Positions 24,611 through 33,640 of a DNA stretch of 39,152 nt are shown one piece after another. The position numbers and the translations under genes were made by a program. Numbering within the stretch: the first letter of the stretch is position 1; every line of letters starts with the position of its first letter. The notes under the pieces were generated by a model. That model was not told where the DNA came from and did no database searches. It saw only the letters and a program-made list of their open reading frames with translations. Origin of the DNA: Zhongshania sp. (GTDB lineage: Bacteria > Pseudomonadota > Gammaproteobacteria > Pseudomonadales > Spongiibacteraceae); the NCBI GenBank assembly GCA_018066965.1, contig JAGPVP010000115.1, positions 1-39,152 on the forward strand, read 5' to 3'.

Positions 24611-25978
24611 TTAGTTAAGATAGAAGTCGACTCTATCGTCTTGGAAAATATCAGCGCCCGGAGCCAATAACTCCATATAGCGGTCAAAGTACAAGAACTG
24701 CTTCAGCAGCATCGTAAAAGCACGAGGAAAGCGAATGCCGTATTTTCTGGCTATATCACCCAGCTCACTTAGCAGGGAGTTAATGCCCTCACCTTGGCGA
24801 TTCTCCAACACTCGCTGAGGGTCTAAAGAATTCAAGCCCTCAAATAGCTTCTGAATATCCTTGGTCAGGGAATCAACATCAACCTTGTCGCGGGTAATAC
24901 CCACACTCACCATAGATTCAGCCATCAGCTGGTAGTTTTGTTCACTAATGGCCATAAACAGACTGAAAATTGCCTGCCACGCTTCTGGCTGAATTCGCCC
25001 TACCATACCGAAGTCGATAAACCCGACTTTACCGTCGGGCATAATCATTAAATTCCCGCTGTGCAGGTCCGCATGAAAAAACGGGCACTGGGTCAAGCTC
25101 GCAAACCAGGTGTTCAGTGCGCTGAACAAGCTACTGGCGGGATCGAACTCGCCCTTGCTCATCGCCATTTCATTGGTCAGCGCCACACCGTAAAAACGCT
25201 CCATAGTGAGCACCTTCCCACCCGAAGCATTGGTGTATGGCTTTGGTGCCATAACAATTTCATTACCGCTGTCACTAAGAAACTTTCTGAACTCGCGGAG
25301 GTTATCGGCCTCTTTAAAGAAATCGCACTCGTCAATCATCGATTGGTACATTTCTTCTACCAAACCGGCAACTGCATCTTTATCGGTATTTGGCAAAATT
25401 AATTCAAACAAGCGGATCAGCAAATACACCGCGTTCATATCGGTGGTGAGAATAGCCTGAACACCGGGCTTCTGTACTTTGACCACAACGTCTTCACCCG
25501 TCAGCAACTTAGCCGCATGAACTTGCGCAATTGACGCCGACGCCAAGGCAACTTCGTCGAACTCTGCAAAGACAGCCGTAATCGGTTTACCTAGATCTTG
25601 CTCAACAATTTGGCGAATTTTACTATACGGCAGCGATGGCGTTTGATCTAAACAGTGCTGAAACTCATCCACATACTCCTTGGGGAAAATAGACGGTGAA
25701 CTGGCAATAAACTGCCCAAACTTGATATACGTAGCGCCCAAGGTTTCAAACAGCTCACGCAATTCAGCAGGCGTTGGCTGACGCCGCTGCAACAACCATT
25801 TAATCGCACGAGGATAAACTGCGGCCGTCGTTTGCAATACGCGCCAAGAACCACGTACACCAAATTCAGCCATACTGATTCGACGGCCCGAGGTGTCGGC
25901 AGCGGCGCTCAAACCCCGCCCTTTAGACGCGGCCAGCATGATCCTTTCTTTAACACGAGCGGATATATTTCTAGCCAT
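24611..25978 (-). CDS. AarF/UbiB (ABC1/ADCK) family kinase-like protein
   Basis: 455 residues. Family motifs are present in order: KFGQFIASSPSIFPKEY (KxGQ region, about 97-113), ASIAQVHAAKL (Ala-rich nucleotide loop), VVVKVQKPGV (Lys), ECDFFKEADN, FFHADLHSGNLMI (catalytic loop), and VGFIDFGMVG (metal-binding DFG). Relatives of this atypical kinase fold support ubiquinone synthesis or lipid handling. This one has no C-terminal transmembrane pair like UbiB and is not near other ubi genes, so I do not name it ubiB. A purine-rich AAGGGA sits upstream of the ATG at 25978. Confidence 0.92.
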   Translation of the reverse strand: MARNISARVKERIMLAASKGRGLSAAADTSGRRISMAEFGVRGSWRVLQTTAAVYPRAIKWLLQRRQPTPAELRELFETLGATYIKFGQFIASSPSIFPKEYVDEFQHCLDQTPSLPYSKIRQIVEQDLGKPITAVFAEFDEVALASASIAQVHAAKLLTGEDVVVKVQKPGVQAILTTDMNAVYLLIRLFELILPNTDKDAVAGLVEEMYQSMIDECDFFKEADNLREFRKFLSDSGNEIVMAPKPYTNASGGKVLTMERFYGVALTNEMAMSKGEFDPASSLFSALNTWFASLTQCPFFHADLHSGNLMIMPDGKVGFIDFGMVGRIQPEAWQAIFSLFMAISEQNYQLMAESMVSVGITRDKVDVDSLTKDIQKLFEGLNSLDPQRVLENRQGEGINSLLSELGDIARKYGIRFPRAFTMLLKQFLYFDRYMELLAPGADIFQDDRVDFYLN

Positions 25979-26247
25979 AATCGATTATTCCCTTAACTGC
26001 GAATGTTGTTCGCCACAATGTTTATCCTGACGCTGTAGTGGCCAGTAGTGGCCTGTACCAGCATTACCCCCACCGCATCACACCAGAAGCAATACTCAGG
26101 CCGAGTTACTAAGCTTGAAATTACGCCATTGTAATCAGTCTTTATCAAGCGCTGGGTTACACTATCATTACCATCTATCGGCGCCGAGCTATTCAAGAAC
26201 TAATCTAAAGGAAGCTGGGCTACACAAGAGTAGAACCACACAATAAT

Positions 26248-26254
26248 AAGGAGG
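26248..26254 (+). promoter_or_regulatory. Strong ribosome-binding site for the decarboxylase-fold gene
   Basis: AAGGAGG ends 9 nt before the ATG at 26264. It is one of the best Shine-Dalgarno matches in the window and fixes the start of that gene. Confidence 0.7.
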
Positions 26255-26263
26255 AAATCCTTC

Positions 26264-27106
26264 ATGCAGAATACCGCGATTATATGTCAAGAAGAGCCAG
26301 TTACCACCGACAGCGGCGAACAAATTACCGATCAACACTGCCTTAAAACCAGCACCGACTCCTATCTTATCGCCGGAACAAAAATCACCCTGCCCGTCAA
26401 GGTCGGCGCCGCGGCGATGCTAATGAATGTCTTTGTGGTAGACGCCAAAAAAGCACAGCAACTCATTGCTGACAGCGGCTTTACTGTCGTCGAAATATGG
26501 CCCGGCAAAGCGCTTATGCAATTACTCGGCGTCGACTACCAGCAAAATGATCTGGGCGATTACAACGAAGCCGCCATTGTCTTTCCCGTTACTACGCCGG
26601 GCGAATCTAAGCCATTGCCCGTTATGGGTACGATCTGGCGGATGCTTAAAGGTTCACTCAGTAGCTATGTTTATCGCATGCCAGTAAACCAAGACTTTAC
26701 TACCCATGCCGGCCGCTTTATATGGGGTTTTCCCAAATGGGTTACCGATGTTGATATTCAATTTGGCGACAAAACAGCGTCAGCTAACTTCTGTGATAAT
26801 GGCGAACTGGTGTTTACCATTAGCGCCGCTACTGGATCGAAAGCCCAGGCCAAACCGCAAGCGGCGCCATCACTGGCCATTCGCAATAATCAGGCATGGA
26901 AAACAATTGGCATAACGGAAGGTGAAGGACTTACGTTTAAATTGGGTGGCAGTATGCCTGATATTGGTCAAACCCATCCTTTAGCGTTGATACTGAGGGA
27001 TTTGGGGCTACCCAAAAAACCAATGTGTACGATATCGATACGTCATGCCAAAATGAATTTCGATGAACCAGAGGTCGTTCCTATCGGTTCACCGTTTACC
27101 TCGTAG
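26264..27106 (+). CDS. Acetoacetate decarboxylase-fold protein
   Basis: 280 residues with a strong ribosome-binding site. The central segment AGRFIWGFPKWVTDVDIQFGD resembles the active-site region of acetoacetate decarboxylase (GRELSAYPKK in the clostridial enzyme). If aligned this way, K158 is the Schiff-base lysine, and the neighbouring lysine that lowers its pKa is replaced by W159. Many ADC-superfamily members are not decarboxylases but aldolase/dehydratase-like or of unknown role, so the substrate is open. The N-terminal 35 residues are not conserved to my eye. There is no signal peptide. It is divergent from the AarF-family gene and converges on marC with only 14 nt between stops. Confidence 0.75.
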   Translation: MQNTAIICQEEPVTTDSGEQITDQHCLKTSTDSYLIAGTKITLPVKVGAAAMLMNVFVVDAKKAQQLIADSGFTVVEIWPGKALMQLLGVDYQQNDLGDYNEAAIVFPVTTPGESKPLPVMGTIWRMLKGSLSSYVYRMPVNQDFTTHAGRFIWGFPKWVTDVDIQFGDKTASANFCDNGELVFTISAATGSKAQAKPQAAPSLAIRNNQAWKTIGITEGEGLTFKLGGSMPDIGQTHPLALILRDLGLPKKPMCTISIRHAKMNFDEPEVVPIGSPFTS

Positions 27107-27120
27107 CTTGATCGGGGCGA

Positions 27121-27783
27121 TTAGCCCGCAACGACGCCTGACAACAATCCGCTTTGAGCAATGCCGTCGAACAAAAACTGCATTGCCAAGGCGCACAACA
27201 GTACACCAAAAACACGACTAATCATGTGCATGCCGGTCACACCCAACCAATTCTGCAAGCGGCTGGCAAGCAATAGGGACAGCAAAGTCATACCCAGCAC
27301 CAAAACTAACGAGATAACTACCGCAGCCTGCTCTAAAAAAGCGCCATCCGCGTGGGCCATCAACAAAATTACCGCGCCTATCGCACCCGGCCCTGCAATG
27401 AGCGGCGTAGCCAAGGGAAACACGGCGATATCCGTGCGCTCTTCTGCCTCTTGATCTTCGTCGGTAGTCGTTGTGGTTGCTCCACTGCCCTTCACTGTCA
27501 CCAAATCGATACCGATCAACAACAGCAATACACCACCCGCTGCCCGCAGAGCGGCAAGTGAAATCCCCATGACATTAAGAATAAACTCACCCAGCAAGGC
27601 GAACGCCAAGAGAATGGCGCCAGCAATTAGCACACCTCGCACCGCGGTATGGCGACGCTTCTTTGCCGATACGCCACTGGTCAGTGCCGCAAACATCGCC
27701 GCAACATCAATGGGGCCAATGGTCGCAAAAAAAGTCGCCAGTGCAACGCTGAATGCTTCTATAAGTGCGCTATCTAAAGCCAT
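27121..27783 (-). CDS. MarC-family integral membrane protein
   Basis: 220 residues with six hydrophobic segments. MarC/UPF0056 signatures include ATFFATIGPIDVAAMFAALT near the N-terminus, the central PLATPLIAGPGAIGAVILL (about 122-140), and GVTGMHMISRVFGVLLCALA near the end. Known relatives are inner-membrane proteins. The original link to antibiotic resistance was not upheld, and their substrate is unknown. A short charged loop (TTTTTDEDQEAEERTD) divides the two halves. The ATG overlaps the pyrD TGA by 1 nt, so it is translationally coupled to pyrD. Confidence 0.92.
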   Translation of the reverse strand: MALDSALIEAFSVALATFFATIGPIDVAAMFAALTSGVSAKKRRHTAVRGVLIAGAILLAFALLGEFILNVMGISLAALRAAGGVLLLLIGIDLVTVKGSGATTTTTDEDQEAEERTDIAVFPLATPLIAGPGAIGAVILLMAHADGAFLEQAAVVISLVLVLGMTLLSLLLASRLQNWLGVTGMHMISRVFGVLLCALAMQFLFDGIAQSGLLSGVVAG

Positions 27784-28814
27784 CAGACGTTTGTCGCCTC
27801 CTGTTTCGCTATCGCTGCGGCAGCCTCTGTAATCAGTTTAGGACCGCGATAAATAAAACCTGTGTAAATTTGTACTAGTGACGCACCCGCAGCCATTTTC
27901 TCAGCGGCAGATTCACCGTCACTAATTCCGCCTACACCAATTATCGGTAGACGACCTTGTAAGGCATCGGCCAAAATTCGAATCACATTAGTAGAGCTGC
28001 CTCGTACGGGTGCGCCGCTTAGACCACCCATCTCATCGCCATGGCGTAGGCCCACCACCGCATCGCGGGCAATCGTTGTATTAGTGGCAATAACCCCATC
28101 GATGCCCTGCTCTACAAACACTTCCGCGACACGACGGATATCGTCCTCGGCCATATCGGGTGCAATTTTCACCACCATAGGTACATAGCGGCCATGCTGT
28201 TCAGCCAATTCAAGCTGCTCTGTTTTTAAGGCCGCGAGTAAATCAATTAGGGGCTGGCCAAACTGTAAATCGCGTAAACCGGGGGTATTGGGTGACGACA
28301 AATTCACGGTGACATAGCTAGCGTGAGGGTAAACTGCACGCAAGCCTAGCAAATAATCGTCAACCGCCCGCTCCGCCGGCGTGTCTTTATTCTTGCCAAT
28401 ATTAATGCCAAGCACGCCTTTAAATTCACTGGCCTTAACTTGCTCAAGCAAATGATCAAGTCCTAAATTATTAAAACCCATACGATTAATAATTGCCTCA
28501 GCTTCAGGCAAACGAAATAAGCGCGGTTGCGGATTACCGAGCTGCGCTTTTGGGGTCACCGTGCCCACTTCGATAAAACCAAAGCCTAAGGCTGACAAGC
28601 CATTGATATGTTTGGCGTCTTTATCTAAACCCGCAGCTAAACCGACAGGGTTAGGGAATTCTATGCCCATCACCGTTCTTGGTGACCACACCATTGGCTT
28701 GGCAAATAATCGACTCAAACCGCATTTGTGCAACAGCGACACCGAGGCTAACGACAGGTGATGCGAGGTTTCAGTAGGGAAACAAAATAATAAGCGGCGC
28801 AATACAGAATACAT
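27783..28814 (-). CDS. pyrD: Dihydroorotate dehydrogenase (quinone), class 2
   Basis: 343 residues from the ATG at 28814 (MYSVLRRLLFCFPTETSHHL), the usual membrane-associating N-terminus of class 2 enzymes. An upstream frame to 28928 would add 38 residues not seen in the family. FMN-binding and catalytic signatures are intact: NPVGLAAGLDKDA, the catalytic S173 in VNLSSPNTPGLRDLQ, VVKIAPDMAE, VIATNTTIAR, GLSGAPVR, and IGVGGISDGESA. It oxidises dihydroorotate to orotate with quinone as acceptor in pyrimidine synthesis. It starts 90 nt after the cysH stop and is coupled to marC. Confidence 0.97.
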   Translation of the reverse strand: MYSVLRRLLFCFPTETSHHLSLASVSLLHKCGLSRLFAKPMVWSPRTVMGIEFPNPVGLAAGLDKDAKHINGLSALGFGFIEVGTVTPKAQLGNPQPRLFRLPEAEAIINRMGFNNLGLDHLLEQVKASEFKGVLGINIGKNKDTPAERAVDDYLLGLRAVYPHASYVTVNLSSPNTPGLRDLQFGQPLIDLLAALKTEQLELAEQHGRYVPMVVKIAPDMAEDDIRRVAEVFVEQGIDGVIATNTTIARDAVVGLRHGDEMGGLSGAPVRGSSTNVIRILADALQGRLPIIGVGGISDGESAAEKMAAGASLVQIYTGFIYRGPKLITEAAAAIAKQEATNV

Positions 28815-28903
28815 GACAGGAGACCTTAACTCAGAAGCGGCAGGATACCGAAAACGACGGGATCGAGAAAGGTTTACCGGCCAGCCAACGCTGGCCATAT
28901 TAC

Positions 28904-29542
28904 TTAAGCAGAGGTGTGCAAACCACACTCGCGGTTTTCGGCTACCTTGGTTGGATCAAAATAATGCTTGGCTGACGGCAATTTCTGCTCCGCCATAAAT
29001 GCCAACACATCCGCTTCAGTCCAATAAAAAATAGGTGCCACTTTTAAAATACCGCGACCATCCCAGGACAAAATATCTAAATTCTGTCGAAACGCGGTTT
29101 CTTCTTTACGGATACCCGTCACCCAAATCTTGGGTGCCAAATCTGCAAAGGCGCGATTAAAAGGCTCGAGCTTTACCTGGCGGGTAAATTCCTTATGCAA
29201 ATCTGGGTTATCGTCAGGATGCGGAATACCGCCCATGATGGCATTGCGATGCTCAGCGGTAATCTCAGGAATATACAATTTCAAGTTTGGTTTTAGCAGC
29301 TTAATTAACTGCTCTGCCACCCGATAAGTATCGGGCACGTTGTAACCACTGTCGGCCCAAACCACTGGCATCTCTGGTGCAACATCGGTAATCAGCTTTA
29401 ACATTACCGCAGCATTAGGTGCAAAACTGGTTGAACCCATCATCGGCTCGCCAAGAGACACTGCCCACCGAATAATATCGGCGGCTGATTTGTGGCGAAG
29501 CTCAGCGTTTAATGCGTTCAAGTCCAGATCTTTCATTTTCAT
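28904..29542 (-). CDS. cysH: Phosphoadenosine phosphosulfate (PAPS) reductase
   Basis: 212 residues from the ATG at 29542 (an ATG two codons later is also possible). Signatures: GSTSFAPNAAVMLKLI, VWADSGYNVPDTYR, KLEPFNRAF, WVTGIRKEET, LKVAPIFYWTEADV, and the catalytic C-terminal ENRECGLH. The ECGLH cysteine is the only cysteine in the protein. There are none of the paired cysteines that hold the 4Fe-4S cluster of APS reductases, so PAPS is the expected substrate. Compared with the E. coli enzyme, a stretch of about 25 residues before ECGLH is missing. It reduces PAPS to sulfite using thioredoxin. No other cys genes are adjacent. Confidence 0.9.
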   Translation of the reverse strand: MKMKDLDLNALNAELRHKSAADIIRWAVSLGEPMMGSTSFAPNAAVMLKLITDVAPEMPVVWADSGYNVPDTYRVAEQLIKLLKPNLKLYIPEITAEHRNAIMGGIPHPDDNPDLHKEFTRQVKLEPFNRAFADLAPKIWVTGIRKEETAFRQNLDILSWDGRGILKVAPIFYWTEADVLAFMAEQKLPSAKHYFDPTKVAENRECGLHTSA

Positions 29543-29733
29543 CGGTTCAAATCTAATCAGGTGCGCAACTTTAGCACAAAACATTCACGAAGCAGAATAA
29601 AAACCTTTAAAATCATGCGCTTATAACTTAAGCATATATTGTTATAACAAATTGAGCAGTTATTACACGCGGACGTAACCATGGGATATCCAATTTCATA
29701 AAGCCTGTAGTTAAGGACTCCAGATCGACCAAT

Positions 29734-29764
29734 CACCCCATCATTGACGCGCAATAATGGGGTG
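29734..29764 (-). terminator. Hairpin downstream of pepN
   Basis: CACCCCATCATTG (29734-29746) faces CAATAATGGGGTG (29752-29764) across a 5-nt loop. In minus-strand RNA the single imperfect position becomes a G-U wobble, making a 13-bp stem. In plus-strand RNA it is an A-C mismatch. This favours function at the 3' end of the pepN transcript, which stops at 29775. There is no T-run after it. Confidence 0.5.
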
Positions 29765-29774
29765 CGGAATTTAT

Positions 29775-32438
29775 TTACTGGTAGTCCTGTAGGCTCTTCG
29801 ACACAACCTCATACACATCACTAGACAGCTCAGGCTCGGCCAGTACACGCTGTAGTTCCGCCCGCATAAGTTGCTGCGCCGCCGGTAAATACTTGCGCCA
29901 TTTTGTTAGCGGAACAAGCAGACGAGAGGCGATTTGCGGATTGCTGCGATTGAGCAGCAAAACCTGATCTGCCAAGAAGCGATAACCCGCACCGTCTTCA
30001 CGGTGGAAATTAACGCCATTCTGCCCACAGAAGGCGCCAATTAAGGCGCGCACTTTATTCGGGTTACGAATATCGAAGGCCGGATGCGACATTAATCCTT
30101 GAACCGTTTCCAAGGTACCCGGCAACCGGCACATGGCCTGCACTTGGAACCACTGATTAATAACCAGAGGCTCATGCTGCCACTGTTGATAGAAACGCTG
30201 TAAAGCCTCGGCCTTGAACTCTGCGTCAGAGTTAACTAGGCAATTCAGCGCCGCTAGGCGATCGGTCATATTGCTGTTGTTTTCAAACTGATGTGCGGCC
30301 AAGGCAATACCTTGTTCGTCATCCAGTAACATCAAGTAAGACAGCGCGGTGTTCTTTAAGCTGCGGCGTGCAATTTGAGCAGCATCTGGCGCATAGGGCT
30401 CATCACTTTCACAACGTGAATAGCAGGCGCGCAACTCATCACTGAGTGCATTTGCCAAGGCCTTGCGCAAAGCTTCGCGGGCCTGATGAATACCATGAAC
30501 ATCCACCGGATGAATTATCTCTGCCAGATAGGCTTCTGAAGGAAGCTGCAACATGAGTGCGACCATCGCCGCATCTAATGTTGTATCTGCCAGCAATTCA
30601 CGGCAGGCATTAATATATTCAGGGTCCGGCGACGCAACCCGCCCTTCAACTAACGCAGTGATCGCGCGTTTTATCTCCGCCAAACCAAGTTGCTGGCTAG
30701 CATCCCAGCGACAGAAGCCATCACTGTCACTGCGCATCAGGCGCAATAACTGATCACGACTATAATCAAAATCTAATTTTACTGGGGCAGAAAACCCACG
30801 CAATAGACTGGGTACTGGCTCTTCTTGAATATTGCTAAATACAAAACTCTGCTCTGGACGCGTTACGCTTAACACTAATTCGGTATTATCTGCAGACTCT
30901 GTGTTTGGTTCAGCGCTTACTAGCTGCAAAGGCATCTGCCCTGCCTCACCGATCAACGCAACAGCCAGTGGGATATGAAACGGCGCCTTCTCAGTCTGAC
31001 CCGGTGTTGATGGGCACGACTGCTGAACTGCCAAGGTGTAGGTCTGCGCTTGCTCGTCGTAACTACCGCTAATAGCCAGACGCGGTGTTCCCGCTTGAGA
31101 ATACCAATTGCGGAATTGTTTAAGGTCGATACCGCTGGCGTCTTCCATCGCTAATACAAAGTCTTCGCAAGTCACAGCCTGACCGTCGTGACGATCAAAA
31201 TACAAATCGCTGCCCTTGCGGAACAACTCCGGCCCTAACAGGGTATGAATCATGCGCACCACTTCCGCGCCTTTTTCATAGACCGTTACGGTGTAGAAGT
31301 TAGAAATTTCGATGAACGAATCTGGGCGAATCGGGTGGGCCATCGGGCCAGCGTCTTCGGCAAATTGAGCGGTGCGCAGCAAGGTTACATCTTCAACCCG
31401 CTTAACAGTGGGCGAGCCCATATCAGAAGAAAACTCGGCATCGCGGAATACCGTAAAACCTTCTTTCAAACTTAATTGAAACCAATCTCTACAGGTAACG
31501 CGGTTGCCTGACCAGTTATGAAAATACTCGTGGGCAACAACCCCCTCTACACGCTGGAAGCCAGCATCGGTGGTCGTCTCTGGTTTTGCCAACACACATG
31601 AGGTGTTAAAGATATTGAGGCTTTTATTTTCCATCGCCCCCATATTGAAGTCATCGACCGCCACGATATTAAAAATATCTAAATCGTACTCACGGCCATA
31701 CACCTCTTCATCCCAGCGCATAGCGTTCTTTAAGGACAGCATGGCGTGATCGCATTTATCGAGGTCTTTTTGCTCTACATAAATTTTAAGATCTACTTCA
31801 CGCCCACTGGTGGTAACAAACTGATCTTCCACCACCGCCAATTTACCTGCGACTAAAGCAAACAAGTAAGCAGGTTTAGGAAAGGGATCTTGCCATACAG
31901 TTTTATGAAAGCCATCGGGCAATTGTTCTGTCGCGACGAGGTTACCGTTTGACAGCAGCACCGGATAGCGCGACTGCTCGGCAATAATCTCCACCGTAAA
32001 TACCGACATCACATCGGGGCGGTCGAGGTAATAGGTTATTTTTCTAAACCCCTCAGCCTCACATTGGGTACAGAACATACCGCTAGACTTATAAAGCCCT
32101 TCAAGCGAGGTGTTATCTTGCGGGCGAATGCGGGTTTCACAACTCAAGCTGAACGACGCAGGCACATTGGCAATCGTTAATTGCTCACCGCTCTGCGACC
32201 ACTCGCTGTCACTTAGCTGACGACCATCAATCGACAGGGAAACTAGTTCAAGCTCAGTACCATGAAGCTGCAATGGCGCATCTTGAACGCCTGAATCTGG
32301 ATTGCGTCTAAGCTCAAGAACTGAACGCACAATGCTGCTGGATTCGCCTAATTCAAACGTCAGCGTAGTGCTGTCAATTAAGAATTCGGGAACACGGTAA
32401 TCACTTAAGAAGATAGTGCTAGGCTGCGCGTCGCGCAT
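29775..32438 (-). CDS. pepN: Aminopeptidase N (M1 family)
   Basis: 887 residues, the usual length for proteobacterial PepN. The exopeptidase motif GAMEN is at 267-271. The zinc site is HEYFH (H303, E304, H307), with the third ligand E326 in LSLKEGFTVFRD. The catalytic Tyr region NFYTVTVYEKGAEVVRM is present. The C-terminal part is the all-helical Ig-like plus superhelical domain typical of the E. coli enzyme. It releases N-terminal residues from peptides in the cytoplasm. It is followed (upstream in sequence) by a strong hairpin. Its neighbours DUF2797 and DUF1315 are, as I recall, the same as in Pseudomonas. Confidence 0.97.
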   Translation of the reverse strand: MRDAQPSTIFLSDYRVPEFLIDSTTLTFELGESSSIVRSVLELRRNPDSGVQDAPLQLHGTELELVSLSIDGRQLSDSEWSQSGEQLTIANVPASFSLSCETRIRPQDNTSLEGLYKSSGMFCTQCEAEGFRKITYYLDRPDVMSVFTVEIIAEQSRYPVLLSNGNLVATEQLPDGFHKTVWQDPFPKPAYLFALVAGKLAVVEDQFVTTSGREVDLKIYVEQKDLDKCDHAMLSLKNAMRWDEEVYGREYDLDIFNIVAVDDFNMGAMENKSLNIFNTSCVLAKPETTTDAGFQRVEGVVAHEYFHNWSGNRVTCRDWFQLSLKEGFTVFRDAEFSSDMGSPTVKRVEDVTLLRTAQFAEDAGPMAHPIRPDSFIEISNFYTVTVYEKGAEVVRMIHTLLGPELFRKGSDLYFDRHDGQAVTCEDFVLAMEDASGIDLKQFRNWYSQAGTPRLAISGSYDEQAQTYTLAVQQSCPSTPGQTEKAPFHIPLAVALIGEAGQMPLQLVSAEPNTESADNTELVLSVTRPEQSFVFSNIQEEPVPSLLRGFSAPVKLDFDYSRDQLLRLMRSDSDGFCRWDASQQLGLAEIKRAITALVEGRVASPDPEYINACRELLADTTLDAAMVALMLQLPSEAYLAEIIHPVDVHGIHQAREALRKALANALSDELRACYSRCESDEPYAPDAAQIARRSLKNTALSYLMLLDDEQGIALAAHQFENNSNMTDRLAALNCLVNSDAEFKAEALQRFYQQWQHEPLVINQWFQVQAMCRLPGTLETVQGLMSHPAFDIRNPNKVRALIGAFCGQNGVNFHREDGAGYRFLADQVLLLNRSNPQIASRLLVPLTKWRKYLPAAQQLMRAELQRVLAEPELSSDVYEVVSKSLQDYQ

Positions 32439-32456
32439 GAAACAACTCCTGAATCT

Positions 32457-33296
32457 CTACGATTCACTGCTTAATTCAATATGGTATCCGGCGTACTTGC
32501 GAATATTAATCACACCGGTATCAAAAATTAAATACTGGGCTTTTATGCCAAGCAAAGTGCCTTCAATTAAAGGGACTTTATCTAGATTAAATGACTTAAC
32601 TTTCACAGGATAAATATCAACAGGAAACCGAATATGCTGCACGGGAATATCACTAATTGCCTGAATGGCCTGTATGCCATGACGTTCTTGTAACTCTGTA
32701 ATTCCTGACTGGCAAAGCGCGATAAGCTCGTCGCGGCGCGCCGCTAAATCAACCTCTGCTGGCTCGCCCTTTAGCATGGCCTGCCAACTGGTTTTGTCGG
32801 CAACGTGGGCCTTGAATAAAATTTCGACTAAACCAGATTGCAAACGATTACTCACCCGAAAAATAGGCAAGGCGGCTACGGCGCCTTGATCAATCCAACG
32901 AGTAGGCACTTGGGTTCCGCGGGTAATCCCGACTTTTACACCAGAGGAGTTTGCCAAGTACACAATATGGTCGATCAGGCAGTGGGTTTCACCCCATTCG
33001 GGCTCCCGACAGGTGCCTTCAAAATAATGGCATTTTTCAGGGCTAACAATGCAGCTATCGCACTGCGCTAAACGCTGAAAACAGGGGTAGCAATAACCTT
33101 GGTTAAAACTCTTTTTAGTTAGCCGCCCGCAGTGCACACAATTAATTTGCTGGCGAAACTCCATACGCAAGCGGCTACCAATTAAGGCATTCATATCGAC
33201 CAGCTCATCACCAATCGGCATGCTATACATAGCAAGGTCGTCGACCAAGCGAGTTTTCATTTTTGCGACTGGGCCAACCAGAGCAGATAAGCTCAT
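32457..33296 (-). CDS. DUF2797 zinc-ribbon / GIY-YIG-like protein
   Basis: 279 residues from the ATG at 33296, with GGAG upstream that overlaps the end of the preceding gene. An in-frame GTG at 33299 is less likely. Residues 50-110 hold nine cysteines, including CVHCG and CYPC pairs and CDSC, indicating one or two zinc ribbons. HIVYLANSSGVKVGITRGT (about 110-128) and RWIDQGA have the spacing and hydrophobic pattern of a GIY-YIG fold. That could indicate nucleic-acid binding or cleavage, but no nuclease activity is established for DUF2797. It sits between pepN and the DUF1315 gene, 5 nt from the latter. Confidence 0.85.
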   Translation of the reverse strand: MSLSALVGPVAKMKTRLVDDLAMYSMPIGDELVDMNALIGSRLRMEFRQQINCVHCGRLTKKSFNQGYCYPCFQRLAQCDSCIVSPEKCHYFEGTCREPEWGETHCLIDHIVYLANSSGVKVGITRGTQVPTRWIDQGAVAALPIFRVSNRLQSGLVEILFKAHVADKTSWQAMLKGEPAEVDLAARRDELIALCQSGITELQERHGIQAIQAISDIPVQHIRFPVDIYPVKVKSFNLDKVPLIEGTLLGIKAQYLIFDTGVINIRKYAGYHIELSSES

Positions 33297-33300
33297 CACA

Positions 33301-33579
33301 TTACTCCGCCCATTTCAGAACTTGATCTTCATCTGTATTGTCGTGACTGTGATCATCACCACAGACTTCACCTTCGGCTTTGGGGCCACGATCAATATAG
33401 CCAACTCGATCCTGCTCGGCATTCGCCTTTAAGTCATAAGCTATAACGCCCGCCATACAATGCTCGCGCTGCTCAACTGTTAACAAGCGGCCGTCGGGCC
33501 ATCTACCAATTTCTACTGCGCGCTTAAGCCCCTCATAAATAGTCGGGGTAATATTGTCGACCAACTGCTCAAAATCCAT
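33301..33579 (-). CDS. DUF1315 / YeaC-like protein
   Basis: 92 residues from the ATG at 33579 (MDFEQLVDNITPTIYEGLKR). A longer frame to 33609 adds ten atypical residues. The body GLKRAVEIGRWPDGRLLTVEQREHC with CMAGVIAYDLKAN is the DUF1315 core. The tail is acidic and His-rich (DDHSHDNTDED), which may bind a metal. Function is unknown. The stop is 5 nt before DUF2797, so the two are likely co-translated. Confidence 0.85.
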   Translation of the reverse strand: MDFEQLVDNITPTIYEGLKRAVEIGRWPDGRLLTVEQREHCMAGVIAYDLKANAEQDRVGYIDRGPKAEGEVCGDDHSHDNTDEDQVLKWAE

Positions 33580-33640
33580 CACTACTCTCACTATCGTCTG
33601 TCGCCGCATTTAAATACGGCCCGCGATTATATACCAAAAT

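Noticed and set aside
26034..26053. Short direct repeat TAGTGGCCAG / TAGTGGCCTG
   Set aside because: Two imperfect 10-bp copies in a divergent intergenic region; too short to call a repeat element.
25993..26196. 67-residue minus-strand frame between the AarF-family and decarboxylase-fold genes
   Set aside because: No ribosome-binding site, no recognisable motif, and it fills the divergent promoter region.
29557..29754. 65-residue minus-strand frame between cysH and pepN
   Set aside because: It runs through the pepN hairpin and into the cysH start, with no motif.
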